A DNA stretch of 64,000 bases from Winogradskyella sp. PC-19 (GTDB lineage Bacteria; Bacteroidota; Bacteroidia; Flavobacteriales; Flavobacteriaceae): positions 285,213 through 349,212 of the forward strand of contig NZ_CP019332.1 in the NCBI RefSeq assembly GCF_002163855.1. The letters run 5' to 3'. Position 1 is the first letter of the stretch. Each line of letters opens with the position of its first letter. A model generated the notes under the pieces. The model saw only the letters and a list, made by a program, of their open reading frames with translations. It was not told the DNA's origin and did no database searches. Made by a program: the position numbers and the translations under genes. This document shows, in pieces, positions 48,716 to 59,465 of this stretch.

Positions 48716-50671
48716 ATGAAGAAAATGATTTTCGGTTTTTGTATTTTATTTGGTCCGTTTTTGTATGCGCAGCAAACGGAATATGTGGATTTTATAAAAT
48801 TAAATGCTCGAATAACTGTAGTTCCAGACTCTTCTAAGGTTGTTGGTAGATTAAAATATAGGTTTAAGATTTTAAAGGATATAGACTCTGTTTTTATTGA
48901 TGCAGCTGATATGGTATTTTCAGATGTTTTGCTAAATGATTCTATAGTTGGATTTACAAACGATAAAAAGAAATTATGGTTAAAATCTAGTTTTAAGGCT
49001 GATAATTCATATGCCGTTTCCTTTACCTATAAAGTTAAGCCTAAAAAAGCTTTATATTTTCTAAAAAGAAATGATGATTGGAATATATGGACTCAAGGGC
49101 AAGGAAAATACACCAGTAATTGGCTCCCGAGTTTTGATGATGTTAATGAAAAAGTTGAATTTGATTTGTCATACATTTTTTATGGTGACTACGAGGTGCT
49201 ATCCAATGGAGATAAAGTTGATAATGAATACTTTGGTTCTTTAGGGCAATGGTTTTTTGACTCAAAAAAACCCATGTCAAGCTACCTAGTCGCATTAGCA
49301 ATTGGCAAATACGATGTTAAAACAGAAACCTCAAATAGTGGTATTCCTTTAGAATATTACTATTACCCAGAAGATTCCTTAAAAGTTGAGCCAACGTATC
49401 GTTATACCAAACAAATGTTCGATTTTTTAGAGAATGAGATTGGATTTGCATATCCATGGCAAAACTATAAGCAAGTGCCTGTACATGACTTTTTGTATTC
49501 AGGAATGGAAAATACGAGCCTAACAATCTTCTCCGATGCCTTTGTGGTCGATTCTACAGGGTTTAACGACAAAAACTACGTCAATGTCAATGCACATGAG
49601 TTAGCGCATCAGTGGTTTGGAGATTTGGTTACAGCTACGTCTGGTGAGCATCATTGGCTACAAGAAGGTTTTGCAACGTATTATGCTTTATTAGCAGAAA
49701 GAGAAGTATTTGATAATGATTATTTTGATTTTAAACTTTACAATTCTGCTCAAGATTTAAAACGGCAAGATTTAGCTGGTAACGGCACATCGTTACTTAA
49801 TCCAAAATCTAGTAGTTTAACGTTTTATCAGCGAGGCGCATGGGTTTTATACGCATTGCGTGATAAAGTAGGAGATGTCATTTTTAGAGATGCTGTTAAG
49901 AGTTATCTCGAAAAACACCAATACGCTAATGTAAAAACGTCTGATTTTATTTCTGAAGTTGAAACACGATATGGTAAACCATTAACTGAATTTGTTTCTA
50001 AATGGATTAAGGCCGAAGAATTTCCTTTTAACGATGCAGTTGCATTATTGAAAGAAAGGTCAAGTTTTATCCAGGAATATGTGATGGTCGATTGTGAAGC
50101 TAACTCTTCAAAATGTGAAGACTATCTAAAATATTATTTATCTGACGACGCTAAGGTTAAAGTTATTTCACAACGTCCAGATTTGGTGTCAGTAGCGACT
50201 TTTTCAGAAAGCTTAAAAGTACGCCAAGCCATTTCGCAGTATGTTACTGAAATTCCTACAGATTTAAAAGATAATTACGAAACCTTATTAGACGATAAGT
50301 CTTATCTAACCATTGAATCTGCATTATATAATTTGTGGGTTAATTTTCCACTGGAACGTTCTAAGTATTTGAGTAAAACGAAAAATGTTCATGGTTTTAA
50401 TGACAAAAATGTTAGGTTACTTTGGTTAGTTTTGGCTTTAAATACCTTAGAGTTTCAGCCAGAAAATAATAATGCATTCTTAAAAGAACTTATGGGTTAT
50501 ACTGGCGCTTCTCAAAATTTTGAACTGCGTATGAACGCTTTTACATATCTCGATTTGATAAAAGCTTGTGATGCCGATTGTCAATCAAATTTAGAGCAAG
50601 CAAAAACACATCATAACTGGCGAATGGTTAAGTTTGCAAAAGATATGTCTCAAAAACTAAAAAAACAATAA
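48716..50671 (+). CDS. M1 family metallopeptidase
   Basis: 651 aa. Signal peptide (MIFGFCILFGPFLYAQ). Catalytic zinc motif H294-E-x2-H298 with E317 in WLQEGF, and the exopeptidase GMENTSL (about 260). The domain after the catalytic core is helical and rather short for the family. It is a periplasmic or surface aminopeptidase. It overlaps the patatin gene by one base (TAATG). Confidence 0.92.
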   Translation: MKKMIFGFCILFGPFLYAQQTEYVDFIKLNARITVVPDSSKVVGRLKYRFKILKDIDSVFIDAADMVFSDVLLNDSIVGFTNDKKKLWLKSSFKADNSYAVSFTYKVKPKKALYFLKRNDDWNIWTQGQGKYTSNWLPSFDDVNEKVEFDLSYIFYGDYEVLSNGDKVDNEYFGSLGQWFFDSKKPMSSYLVALAIGKYDVKTETSNSGIPLEYYYYPEDSLKVEPTYRYTKQMFDFLENEIGFAYPWQNYKQVPVHDFLYSGMENTSLTIFSDAFVVDSTGFNDKNYVNVNAHELAHQWFGDLVTATSGEHHWLQEGFATYYALLAEREVFDNDYFDFKLYNSAQDLKRQDLAGNGTSLLNPKSSSLTFYQRGAWVLYALRDKVGDVIFRDAVKSYLEKHQYANVKTSDFISEVETRYGKPLTEFVSKWIKAEEFPFNDAVALLKERSSFIQEYVMVDCEANSSKCEDYLKYYLSDDAKVKVISQRPDLVSVATFSESLKVRQAISQYVTEIPTDLKDNYETLLDDKSYLTIESALYNLWVNFPLERSKYLSKTKNVHGFNDKNVRLLWLVLALNTLEFQPENNNAFLKELMGYTGASQNFELRMNAFTYLDLIKACDADCQSNLEQAKTHHNWRMVKFAKDMSQKLKKQ

Positions 50672-51552
50672 TGCGCGCATTAGTCATTTCGGGTGGTGGA
50701 AGTAAAGGTGCCTTTGCTGGTGGTGTAGCGCAATATCTTATGGAGCGCGAAAAACATAACTACGATATGTTTTTGGGTACTTCAACGGGTAGTTTGTTGG
50801 TACCGCATTTGGCGGTTGGAGAAATTGGAAAGTTGTATGATATCTTCACAAACGTACAACAACATGATATTTTTAGCATAAGCCCTTTTGTGCAACGAAA
50901 AAAGGGTGATAGAGAATATGTGTCTATTGATTTTGTGAATTCGCTTTGGCAGTTTATACGTCGTAAACGTACGTTTGGTGAGAGTAAAGCTCTAAAAAGG
51001 AATATTAAACAGAATTTTACTCATGCGGAGTATTTAAAAGTTAAAGAAGAAAAACATGATGTCGTAATTACTGTAGCAAATTTATCAATGAATCGGGTAG
51101 AGTATAAGTCTATTCAGGAATGCACCTATGAAGAGTTTTGTAACTGGATTTGGATTTCTTGTAATTATATTCCGTTTATGTCTTTGGCAGTAGTTAATGG
51201 TCACGAATATGCAGATGGCGGTTTAGGTAGTGTTATTCCAATACGCGAAGCTATACTTCGTGGAGCAACCGAAATAGACGCAATTGTTTTGGAGGCCGAA
51301 ACCATGGATAAGCAAAAGGTTTTGGGTAAAAACCCTTTTTCGTTAATGATTAGTTTATTTGGACATTTGCTTGACCAAGTAGAAAAAAACGATATTGTTA
51401 TTGGTAAATTGGCAGCAAAGAATAATGACGTAAAGTTGAATTTGTATTACACGCCAACGTCGCTAACAGAAAACTCTTTGATTTTCAGTAAACGATTAAT
51501 GGAAAAATGGTGGCAACAAGGTTATGACTATGCAGAAGAAAAGCATAGTTGA
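50671..51552 (+). CDS. Patatin-like phospholipase
   Basis: 293 aa. Oxyanion loop GGGSKGAF (residues 8-15), nucleophile S38 in GTSTG, catalytic D182 in YADGGLGS. Cytosolic serine hydrolase with Ser-Asp dyad, no signal peptide, acting on phospholipids or acyl lipids. Translationally coupled to the M1 peptidase gene. Ends 10 bases before a convergent gene, with no room for a terminator. Confidence 0.92.
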   Translation: MRALVISGGGSKGAFAGGVAQYLMEREKHNYDMFLGTSTGSLLVPHLAVGEIGKLYDIFTNVQQHDIFSISPFVQRKKGDREYVSIDFVNSLWQFIRRKRTFGESKALKRNIKQNFTHAEYLKVKEEKHDVVITVANLSMNRVEYKSIQECTYEEFCNWIWISCNYIPFMSLAVVNGHEYADGGLGSVIPIREAILRGATEIDAIVLEAETMDKQKVLGKNPFSLMISLFGHLLDQVEKNDIVIGKLAAKNNDVKLNLYYTPTSLTENSLIFSKRLMEKWWQQGYDYAEEKHS

Positions 51553-51562
51553 TATTATAGAT

Positions 51563-52084
51563 TTACCAAAGATTACTTACTTCGTCTTTAATGAAAGCTA
51601 AGGCAGCAGAGCTTGGTGCTTGTTTATCCATCAAAGCACTTAAAACAACTTCGCGAAGCTTGCTTGCTGAGTCTACTTTTTCTTGCATACTCGCTTTACG
51701 AATTAACTGAATCGTGGTATTTTTTGCAGCACTTATTATATCCCAGCACTTATCGCTAATGTAAATTTGTTGTGCTAAATTATGTTCATATTCTTGTTCA
51801 ATGCTTGCTATAAGTAAGTTTTCATAATCTTCTTTATTTGAAGATGTTGGTTGTACTCTTACAATAAGTTTGTTTGGTGAAATTCTTTCTAAAAAAAGTG
51901 CCATACGTTCGTAGGCTTGAAGACGTAATGGCAATGCTTCTTTCTGTAATTCGCGTTGCAATTTGTAACGTCTTTGACCGTTTTCATTTTCGATATGTCC
52001 TTTAAAAAAATAGTAGGCAATTGCAGCAACTATAATTGCTGGAAGTAGGCTTAAAAATAACTGTAAAATATTATCTGAGGTCAT
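51563..52084 (-). CDS. Single-pass membrane protein, DUF7935-like
   Basis: 173 aa. One N-terminal membrane helix (LLPAIIVAAIAYYFF, residues about 13-28), then a long helical, charged body (QRRYKLQRELQKEALPLRL, AYERMALFLERISP) with coiled-coil character. The family is probably DUF7935 from Bacteroidota, named from memory. No enzyme motif. Convergent with the patatin gene. Confidence 0.68.
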   Translation of the reverse strand: MTSDNILQLFLSLLPAIIVAAIAYYFFKGHIENENGQRRYKLQRELQKEALPLRLQAYERMALFLERISPNKLIVRVQPTSSNKEDYENLLIASIEQEYEHNLAQQIYISDKCWDIISAAKNTTIQLIRKASMQEKVDSASKLREVVLSALMDKQAPSSAALAFIKDEVSNLW

Positions 52085-52132
52085 AGGTTTTCAATTTATA
52101 ACAAACATAATGTGTTTTAATATTCTTTGCAA

Positions 52133-53695
52133 TCAAGATTTAGATTTTCCACCCAAATGCATACAGTCTTTTAAGTTTTGCATGCTTGTAAATGGTATAA
52201 ATGATTTCTCGTAACCAAAAGTATTACTAAACTGTTTATTAAGGTTGTGGTCGTCCACGTTCATTTCAATATCTTTCATGGTAAACTCACATGGATGTTC
52301 GTAACCAGCGGCATGCGTAATCTCTATGAGTTCCTTTTTAAAGGTCTTAAAATACTGAGCTAAACGTTCTGATTTTAGTGGAATATTAATACCGTTTTGC
52401 AACCATTTACTTTGTGTAGCTATACCTGCAGGACAGCGGTTAGTATGACATATTTGGGCTTGTATGCAACCAATACTCATCATCGCTTCACGCGCTACAT
52501 TAATACAATCCACACCCATAGCAAATGCCATTGCTGCTTTTGCAGGAAAGCCTAGTTTGCCACTGCCTATGAAAACGATACGGTCTTCAATTTTATGCTT
52601 TTGAAAGAGTTTGTAGATGTCGCTAAACCCATAAATCCAAGGTAAAGATACGTGGTCCGCAAAACTAGGTGGTGCGGCGCCAGTTCCACCTTCACCACCA
52701 TCAACAGCTATAAAATCGGGACCTCTGTTTTCGGTTTTCATGATATGAGCAAGCTCTTCCCATTGGTCTAATTTTCCGATAGCCGCTTTAATACCAACGG
52801 GCAATCCCGTCGCATCTGCAATAGACTCAATAAAATCGACCAATTCAGGTACATTAGAAAAAGCTTTGTGATTTGGAGGCGATAATACGGTTTTACCAAT
52901 TTCAACACCACGAATTTCAGCAATTTCTTTTGTGATTTTAGAACCTGGTAAGACACCACCTTTTCCTGGTTTTGCACCTTGAGATAATTTAACTTCTATG
53001 GCTCTGATAAATGGATTGTCTTCAACCAGTTTAATCATTTTTTCCATAGAAAAACCACCATCTTCTGCTCGAACACCAAAATAACCTGTTCCAAAATGAA
53101 AGACGACATCGCCGCCGTTACTGTGGTAAGGTGATAAGCCACCTTCGCCTGTGTTATGATAAGCGCCAGCAATCTTAACACCTTTATTTAAAGATTCTAC
53201 CGCTTTTGCAGACAATGAGCCAAAACTCATGGCTGATATATTTATAATTGATGCAGGACGATATGGACGCTTTCTGTTATTGAATTCTCCCATAACCTTT
53301 GCGCAAGGCAAAAAGCTTTTGTCAAGTTTGTTAGGGTGATTTTCTTTGACTTTATACGGCATCATGGCATTATTGATAAAGATATGCTGATGTGCATAGA
53401 TATCTCTATCTGTGCCAAAACCTTCATAATTGTTTTCGTTTTTAGCTGAAGCATAAATCCAACCACGTTCTATACGATTAAAAGGTAATTCTTCACGGTT
53501 GTTTGCTACAAAATACTGACGCATTTCTGGACCAATGCTTTCTAACCAATAACGTAGATGTCCTACAACTGGAAAGTTATGACTGATCGTATGCTTTCTC
53601 TGAAAAAAAACATCTCTTATAGCTATAACAGCTATGACTATAACAATCCAAAGCCACCATGAGATGCTTCCTAAGAATTCTAAAACTGTATTCAT
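52133..53695 (-). CDS. FMN-binding glutamate synthase family protein
   Basis: 520 aa. Membrane helix near the N terminus (WWLWIVIVIAVIAIRDVFF), then the glutamate synthase alpha-type FMN barrel with SAMSFGSLSAKAVESL, YHNTGEGGLSP, DGGEGGTGAAP, and IFIGSGKLGFPAKAA-type and CHTNRCPAGIATQ (iron-sulphur-like cysteine region). It lacks the amidotransferase domain of GltB. Such stand-alone synthase-domain proteins have unclear electron partners. One base from the M20 gene. Confidence 0.9.
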   Translation of the reverse strand: MNTVLEFLGSISWWLWIVIVIAVIAIRDVFFQRKHTISHNFPVVGHLRYWLESIGPEMRQYFVANNREELPFNRIERGWIYASAKNENNYEGFGTDRDIYAHQHIFINNAMMPYKVKENHPNKLDKSFLPCAKVMGEFNNRKRPYRPASIINISAMSFGSLSAKAVESLNKGVKIAGAYHNTGEGGLSPYHSNGGDVVFHFGTGYFGVRAEDGGFSMEKMIKLVEDNPFIRAIEVKLSQGAKPGKGGVLPGSKITKEIAEIRGVEIGKTVLSPPNHKAFSNVPELVDFIESIADATGLPVGIKAAIGKLDQWEELAHIMKTENRGPDFIAVDGGEGGTGAAPPSFADHVSLPWIYGFSDIYKLFQKHKIEDRIVFIGSGKLGFPAKAAMAFAMGVDCINVAREAMMSIGCIQAQICHTNRCPAGIATQSKWLQNGINIPLKSERLAQYFKTFKKELIEITHAAGYEHPCEFTMKDIEMNVDDHNLNKQFSNTFGYEKSFIPFTSMQNLKDCMHLGGKSKS

Positions 53696-54964
53696 TTAAT
53701 TATTTAAATAATCTAAAGTGATTTGTGTAAACGCTTTAACTCCTAATAACATGCCACTATCATCAATTTTGAAATCTGGCGTGTGGTGTGGAAAAGATTC
53801 CGTGTTTCCTGGTGTCATGCCGCCTAAAAAGAAATAAACGCCTGGTACTTTTTCTTGAAAGTATGAGAAATCTTCACCACCAGTTGTGGCTTTCATGATT
53901 TGTACGTTTTCTTCACCAGCTACCTTTTGAATAGATGGTAATATTTGCATGGTTAATTCTGGGTCATTATTAGTAACAACGGTATTGTTTTGCCATTCTA
54001 TAGTTGCAGAACCACCATAAGCTTTTGCAATATCTGCTGCCATTTCATTCATACGTTTCATGATTTGTAATCGCATGTCCGAATCTAATGTTCTTACTGT
54101 TCCTATCATTTCAGCAGATTCCGGAATGATATTAAAACGTGTACCCGACGTAATTTTACCTACCGTAATCACAGCAGCTTCGTCTGTAAGTCTGGCTTCG
54201 CGACTAATAATAGTTTGAAAACCATCGATAATTTTTGCCGAAATTAAAATAGGGTCAACACCAGACCAAGGTTGCGAGCCATGTGTTTGTTTTCCTTTGA
54301 CGTTAACTACAAATCGTTCTACAGATGCCATAATACCACCCGTTTTATATTTAATTACACCAACTGGTGTTTGTGAGTTAATGTGTAATCCAAAAATAGC
54401 ATCGACCTTTGGATTGTCTAAAACGCCTTCTTTAATCATGAGTTTTGCACCACCTTCTTCTCCTGGCGGTGGACCTTCTTCAGCTGGTTGAAAGATGAAT
54501 TTAATCGTACCGCTAATTTTGTCTTTATGCTTTGAGAATACTTCAGCTGTTGCCATTAATATCGAAATGTGTGTATCGTGACCACAAGCATGCATTACGC
54601 CAGTTTCTGTATTTAGAAATGTAGTTTTAACTTCTGATTTAAATGGTAAGTCATTACGTTCTGTAACTGGTAAGGCATCAATATCTGCTCTGATAGCCAC
54701 TACTTTTCCGGGTTTATCACCTTTTAAAATTCCGACTACACCGGTTTTAGCGACATTAGTTTCTACTTCTAGACCTAGGGATTTTAAATGCTTTGCTATT
54801 TTTTCAGCAGTTTTAAACTCACGGTTAGAGAGTTCTGGGTTTTGATGAAAATCATGACGCCACTCAATAAGTTTGTCTTCGATATCAATAATATCTTGTT
54901 CAATAGAGTTTTGAGCTGTAATGCCAATAGAGGCGAGTAGAAGTAAAGCTAGGAGTTTTTTCAT
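53696..54964 (-). CDS. M20 family amidohydrolase, exported
   Basis: 422 aa from the ATG at 54964, which gives the signal peptide MKKLLALLLLASIGITAQ. Metal ligands: HACGHDTHI (about 110), EEGPPPGEEGGA, and HTPDF near the end, which fits M20D hydrolases such as indole-acetyl-amino-acid or hippurate hydrolases. The exported form probably acts on N-acyl amino acids. It ends one base before the glutamate synthase-like gene. Confidence 0.9.
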   Translation of the reverse strand: MKKLLALLLLASIGITAQNSIEQDIIDIEDKLIEWRHDFHQNPELSNREFKTAEKIAKHLKSLGLEVETNVAKTGVVGILKGDKPGKVVAIRADIDALPVTERNDLPFKSEVKTTFLNTETGVMHACGHDTHISILMATAEVFSKHKDKISGTIKFIFQPAEEGPPPGEEGGAKLMIKEGVLDNPKVDAIFGLHINSQTPVGVIKYKTGGIMASVERFVVNVKGKQTHGSQPWSGVDPILISAKIIDGFQTIISREARLTDEAAVITVGKITSGTRFNIIPESAEMIGTVRTLDSDMRLQIMKRMNEMAADIAKAYGGSATIEWQNNTVVTNNDPELTMQILPSIQKVAGEENVQIMKATTGGEDFSYFQEKVPGVYFFLGGMTPGNTESFPHHTPDFKIDDSGMLLGVKAFTQITLDYLNN

Positions 54965-55000
54965 AGTAAATTTAATTTGCACTAAGATATTTAAAAAAAG

Positions 55001-55032
55001 AAAACCATCTTAAATTCTTTTAAGATGGTTTT
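55001..55032 (-). terminator. Terminator of the 1402-aa surface protein gene
   Basis: AAAACCATCTTAA/TTAAGATGGTTTT with a six-base loop. On the minus strand it is followed by CTTTTTTT, so it ends the large gene's transcript. Confidence 0.8.
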
Positions 55033-55046
55033 CTCTATGTTAATGA

Positions 55047-55133
55047 CCTACTTTACTTGCGACTCCTTCAAAGATATATGTAATGTTTCCCCCGAAACAA
55101 TTGTTTCAATTTTAGAGCCGCAAGTAGAGTAAG
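55047..55133. repeat. Nested inverted repeat in the 3' untranslated region
   Basis: Outer arms 55047-55061 and 55119-55133 match at 13 of 15 positions (including TACTTGCG/CGCAAGTA); inside lies the perfect palindrome GAAACAATTGTTTC (55094-55107). It lies between the stop codon of the surface protein and its terminator; possibly an RNA-stability element. Confidence 0.5.
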
Positions 55134-55137
55134 AACT

Positions 55138-58100
55138 TTATTGTTTTATAAACTTGATACTTTCATTATTAATCTTAAGGAAATAGATTCCTGCTGATAG
55201 TTGTGATACATTTATTGTATTTCTATTAGTATCTATTGTTTTTGTTAATAGCTTTTGTCCTGAAAGATTATAAACTTCAACGTTCTCTGAAGTTTTTAAA
55301 CCTTTTATGCTAAGAATACTGTTTGTAGGGTTTGGGTAAATTGAATAATTAGAAAAGTTAAAATCTGTATTAGATAATGTTTGTTGAAACTCGTAAGCCC
55401 CAACATCAATTACTAATCCAACTATTCTTGTTCTTCCTGTTATATCGGTTAATGGTGTATTTGGTGATGCAACACCAGCATCTATTAAAGCGCTACCTTG
55501 TGCGGGAATTAAACCATCGTCTGCTGTTCCTAAAATATTGTCTACTCCATCAGTTTCATTACTATCTGTAAATGGATCTGATGTTGATTGCGTAAACCCT
55601 GCTGGAGAACCAAATAAAGATGGATTCAATTCTACGAAGTTATTATTGCCTGAAACAGTAGCGCCGTTTGCTAAAGCAATATCTCTGGTGTTATTGTAAA
55701 ATACCGAATTTTGGATTATAAGAGAGCTGGTATTATTTCCAAATACAGCAGAAGCCACATTTGTTGACGATGGAGAAGTATTATTGAAAAAGGTAGCATT
55801 GGTTACGGTAATTCCAGAATTGAGATCTAATCTTATAGCTGGCGTTGCTTGGGCAGTATTACCTGAGAAAAGCACATTTGTCATAAAAAAGTTAGAATTC
55901 TGACTATAAACTGCACCGCCAGTACCGTTATTGACAGCATTATTGTTATTTAGAATAATGTTGTTAAAAGTGGTATTAGAGTCAACATTAGCAATTCCAC
56001 CACCAAAATCGGCAGCATTATTAATGATTTGTAAGTTAGTGTATACTGTGTTAGAATTGTAATTTAATATACCGCCTCCAAGACGCATATTAATAAAGAT
56101 AAATTCTAAATTAACAGAAATAAAGGAATCACCATAACCATCTGAAATGATAAAACCATCTACTAAAGTCTGATTAGAATCAGAAACCGAAACTATAACT
56201 TGGTATGTATTATCAGTAGCGTCTCCAAGCACACCTATATCTCCACTTAATATAGTAGGGTGGAGTTTGATGTTTCGTTCGCTTAAATTAGCTTCTGTAC
56301 CATTAAATCCACCATACATCTTCACATTATCAACTAAATGAAAACTATATGCTCTTTCAGTTAAAGACGGTCCTCCTTCTAAATCTCTTGGGTATGCACT
56401 AGGATAATAAGTCCCTTCAGCTACCCAAATTTCGTTAACAGATGAACAGTTTACAGATTGATCAATGGCACTTTGCAATGATGTAAAGGCATTGCTCCAG
56501 TCCAAGCCATTATTATTTCCACTTGCATTTACATCTACATAAAGACGTGTAGGATAATTGTCAACTACCGTTACTGTTGCCGTAGCAGAATTACTGTTTC
56601 CAGCTTCGTCTATTACGTTGAGTGTCAATGTATTTGCACCTAAAGTTGTATCATCAAAAGTATCTATATCTAATGTCATGGATGCAATACTACAATTGTC
56701 AGAAGATCCGTTATTAATATCATCAGCGGTTATTGACTCAGGTGCACCACAAATCAAATTGATTGTAACATCTTGTGTTACAACTACTGGTGATAAATTA
56801 TCTTGCACAGTTACTATAGCAGTTGTAGAATTACTATTCCCAAAGCTATCCGAGATTGTTAAATTCACTTCTGTTTCCCCAAAAGTGCTTTGTGCTGGAG
56901 CTCCATCAACCCAGTCTGTAGCAGGATCTAAATTCACGAAATTTCCATTTGGTGCTGCACCAGAAGCATCATTCACTATAGTACCTGTACCTTCATTAAA
57001 ACGGTATAATCCTACTAAGCCTGCTTGCGGTGCTATCCGTTGGTTCATATCGTTTGCAATCTGTGCTTCGGTTCGTGCTACATTCCAAATACGCACTTCA
57101 TCAATATCTCCTTTAAAACGTCTAAAAGTTAAAGCAACAGATCCTAAACCTTCAGTACCGATAAATAATGGCTGTGAACTATTTACAAACACAGGATTAA
57201 TAACTCCTGAAGCAACTTCTACACCATTCATGTATACGTATGCCATATTGTTTACATCGTTATAGCTTACGGCAATATGTGTCCAAGTATCAGCAGGAAC
57301 AGTTCCAGCTGCAGTTCCTAATCCATTTGGAGCATTAGAAGACCCATCAATATAAGTTAAGCCTACACTACCGTTATTGTCTATGGCGATGCAGTAGCCT
57401 GTACCATCTAAGGCGCTAGGTTTAGATATTGGTCTTTGCAAAGTTGGTCCGGTAGCGTCGTATTTTACCCAACATGACATGGTGTAACTACCAGAAATAT
57501 CGTTTGAAGCATCGTCTGCTATTGCTATGTGTTGATCTATACCATTAAATCGTATGGCTTTATTGGTATCCATGGCTAGGTCTGCGCAGGTAAATGTATC
57601 TTGGTCTAAGCTAAAGTTTGCATCTGGAAAATTAGCTGTGTCACCAGCAAATATATCATTAGGTGTAGTGGAGGCATTCCCCGTAGCGTCTAATGATACG
57701 GTGACATTATTAACAAGAAGTGGTTGCTCATCTGTACCATTAATAGTTATAGTTAATGTTGTCCATGAAGTATCGCCATCTGTGTCTGTAATAGTATAAC
57801 TAAGAATTTCTTCAACTTGATCACCTTCTTTGAGTAATAACCGTGTAGATTCTTGTACTGTATATCCATAAGTACCATCTGCGTTAATTTCAACATCTAG
57901 ATAGGTGCCAGGGAATCTTGGTCCCACATTACCAACTGGAAAAGGAGTAATTCCAAACGCTACACCCGTAACTTCAAAAGCAGTATCAGCACTTTGCGTA
58001 TCGTTAATTAATACATCACCAGAAGTTAAAATAAAAGGAGCATTATCAGCAATAGTATAGGTGTCAGCAGCAGCCGTAGGAGACGTGTCTCCTATACCGA

Positions 58101-59346
58101 TGTTTAAAGTTTCGGTTGCATTTAAGTTATTAGTATCTATTAACGTAATTAAAAATGGGTCTTCTAAAACATCATTTGTTGTCATTGAATGATTTTGATT
58201 TGTACCATTGGGGTCGTACAAATAAGAAATTAGACCTGTACTAATATTGTAACTCATTATGGTTAAAACACCATAAGTTCCTGTAATATTAATTGGCATT
58301 GTCGACGCGGAAATAAGCTGAGCTTCTGTTATAACACTATCTAAAATTTGGATACTTGCAATACCATTAGGAGCAACAATGGAAAAGTTTGCATTTGTTA
58401 GTGTTGAATTTTCAACAACAAACTGGTCGATATTTGGAATGTAAAAATTATACTCTGGTATTGTTATGGTTGGCGTAATATCTATAACACTTAAAGTCAA
58501 ATTATTACCTGTATTACTTATTAACCATTCCTGACCAACTGGTAATATTGGAAGATTTAACGTATCAAAGTTTCCACTAATAATAGCACTAGGAATAATA
58601 TCAAAACTATCACCAATTTGAGGTGTAAATCCGTTTTGTAATGTAACGTTTAGAGCGCCTGAGAGGAATACTGATGTTCCTATACCAGCCAATATTTGGT
58701 CATATTCTGTTGCTGCCATAGTGCCGCCAATATCAATATTTAATTGAGATAAAGGTGAAAAAATTAAGTTGTTAGAGTTAAAGGTATACGACCCAATCGG
58801 ATTACCTGGTGCAAAAATCCCTTCATTTCTAAAGTCTGGAATAGCTGTTGTAGTGCTCGAACCTTGCCATGTTCCTTTATTAATTACCGTAAATGGATTA
58901 ACAGATATATAAAAAGTAATGGTTCCGTTTTGGATTATAGTGCCAGTATGTTCGTTGTACAAATAGGAACCGTCTTGAAGTTCCATATTATCGTTATTAA
59001 TAAATGTACCATTATTATAAAATCCTATAACAAAAGGGACATTCAAATAGCCATCATTTTTTAGAATTCCTGTGACCTCATTTGTAAAACTATATAAAAA
59101 AGTAAGTCTACCTACATTTTGACTTATATGAATAAGTCCAAAGTTATATAATAATACGTCAACATCTACCTCAGCATTTATAATAACTGTATCATTGGTA
59201 TTTATTGTAGCACCAGGATATGAAGGCGACCAGTTATTTGCATCTGACCATAAATTTGATGAAGAACCATCAAAAGTATATGTGGTTTGAGAATAGGTGT
59301 TTAAAGAAATTAAAAATGCAAAAAACAGAAGTAATTTTATTTTCAT
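55138..59346 (-). CDS. Large multidomain surface protein with LamG, beta-helix and T9SS domains
   Basis: 1402 aa. Signal peptide (1-19); beta-rich repeats (to about 290) resembling autotransporter passenger strands; cadherin/VCBS-type repeats (about 420-545, GDVLINDTQSADTAFEVTG); LamG-type concanavalin fold (about 599-782, SYTMSCWVKYD); HYR-type immunoglobulin repeats (about 822-928); right-handed beta helix (about 934-1305, RLYVDVNASGNNNGLDWSNA); T9SS sorting domain (about 1335-1402, YPNPTNSILSIKG). A surface-anchored or secreted protein, probably for adhesion or polysaccharide contact. Next to the HK-RR pair. Confidence 0.85.
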   Translation of the reverse strand: MKIKLLLFFAFLISLNTYSQTTYTFDGSSSNLWSDANNWSPSYPGATINTNDTVIINAEVDVDVLLYNFGLIHISQNVGRLTFLYSFTNEVTGILKNDGYLNVPFVIGFYNNGTFINNDNMELQDGSYLYNEHTGTIIQNGTITFYISVNPFTVINKGTWQGSSTTTAIPDFRNEGIFAPGNPIGSYTFNSNNLIFSPLSQLNIDIGGTMAATEYDQILAGIGTSVFLSGALNVTLQNGFTPQIGDSFDIIPSAIISGNFDTLNLPILPVGQEWLISNTGNNLTLSVIDITPTITIPEYNFYIPNIDQFVVENSTLTNANFSIVAPNGIASIQILDSVITEAQLISASTMPINITGTYGVLTIMSYNISTGLISYLYDPNGTNQNHSMTTNDVLEDPFLITLIDTNNLNATETLNIGIGDTSPTAAADTYTIADNAPFILTSGDVLINDTQSADTAFEVTGVAFGITPFPVGNVGPRFPGTYLDVEINADGTYGYTVQESTRLLLKEGDQVEEILSYTITDTDGDTSWTTLTITINGTDEQPLLVNNVTVSLDATGNASTTPNDIFAGDTANFPDANFSLDQDTFTCADLAMDTNKAIRFNGIDQHIAIADDASNDISGSYTMSCWVKYDATGPTLQRPISKPSALDGTGYCIAIDNNGSVGLTYIDGSSNAPNGLGTAAGTVPADTWTHIAVSYNDVNNMAYVYMNGVEVASGVINPVFVNSSQPLFIGTEGLGSVALTFRRFKGDIDEVRIWNVARTEAQIANDMNQRIAPQAGLVGLYRFNEGTGTIVNDASGAAPNGNFVNLDPATDWVDGAPAQSTFGETEVNLTISDSFGNSNSTTAIVTVQDNLSPVVVTQDVTINLICGAPESITADDINNGSSDNCSIASMTLDIDTFDDTTLGANTLTLNVIDEAGNSNSATATVTVVDNYPTRLYVDVNASGNNNGLDWSNAFTSLQSAIDQSVNCSSVNEIWVAEGTYYPSAYPRDLEGGPSLTERAYSFHLVDNVKMYGGFNGTEANLSERNIKLHPTILSGDIGVLGDATDNTYQVIVSVSDSNQTLVDGFIISDGYGDSFISVNLEFIFINMRLGGGILNYNSNTVYTNLQIINNAADFGGGIANVDSNTTFNNIILNNNNAVNNGTGGAVYSQNSNFFMTNVLFSGNTAQATPAIRLDLNSGITVTNATFFNNTSPSSTNVASAVFGNNTSSLIIQNSVFYNNTRDIALANGATVSGNNNFVELNPSLFGSPAGFTQSTSDPFTDSNETDGVDNILGTADDGLIPAQGSALIDAGVASPNTPLTDITGRTRIVGLVIDVGAYEFQQTLSNTDFNFSNYSIYPNPTNSILSIKGLKTSENVEVYNLSGQKLLTKTIDTNRNTINVSQLSAGIYFLKINNESIKFIKQ

Positions 59347-59465
59347 TGTGCCTAATTATTATATTCCTAAAAGTGATTACTATTAACAAGCACAAGTTAT
59401 TATCATAGCTTGCCACAAGCAATACGCATGTGTGTCAAAAAATACGTAGGGGTACGTAGTAGTAT

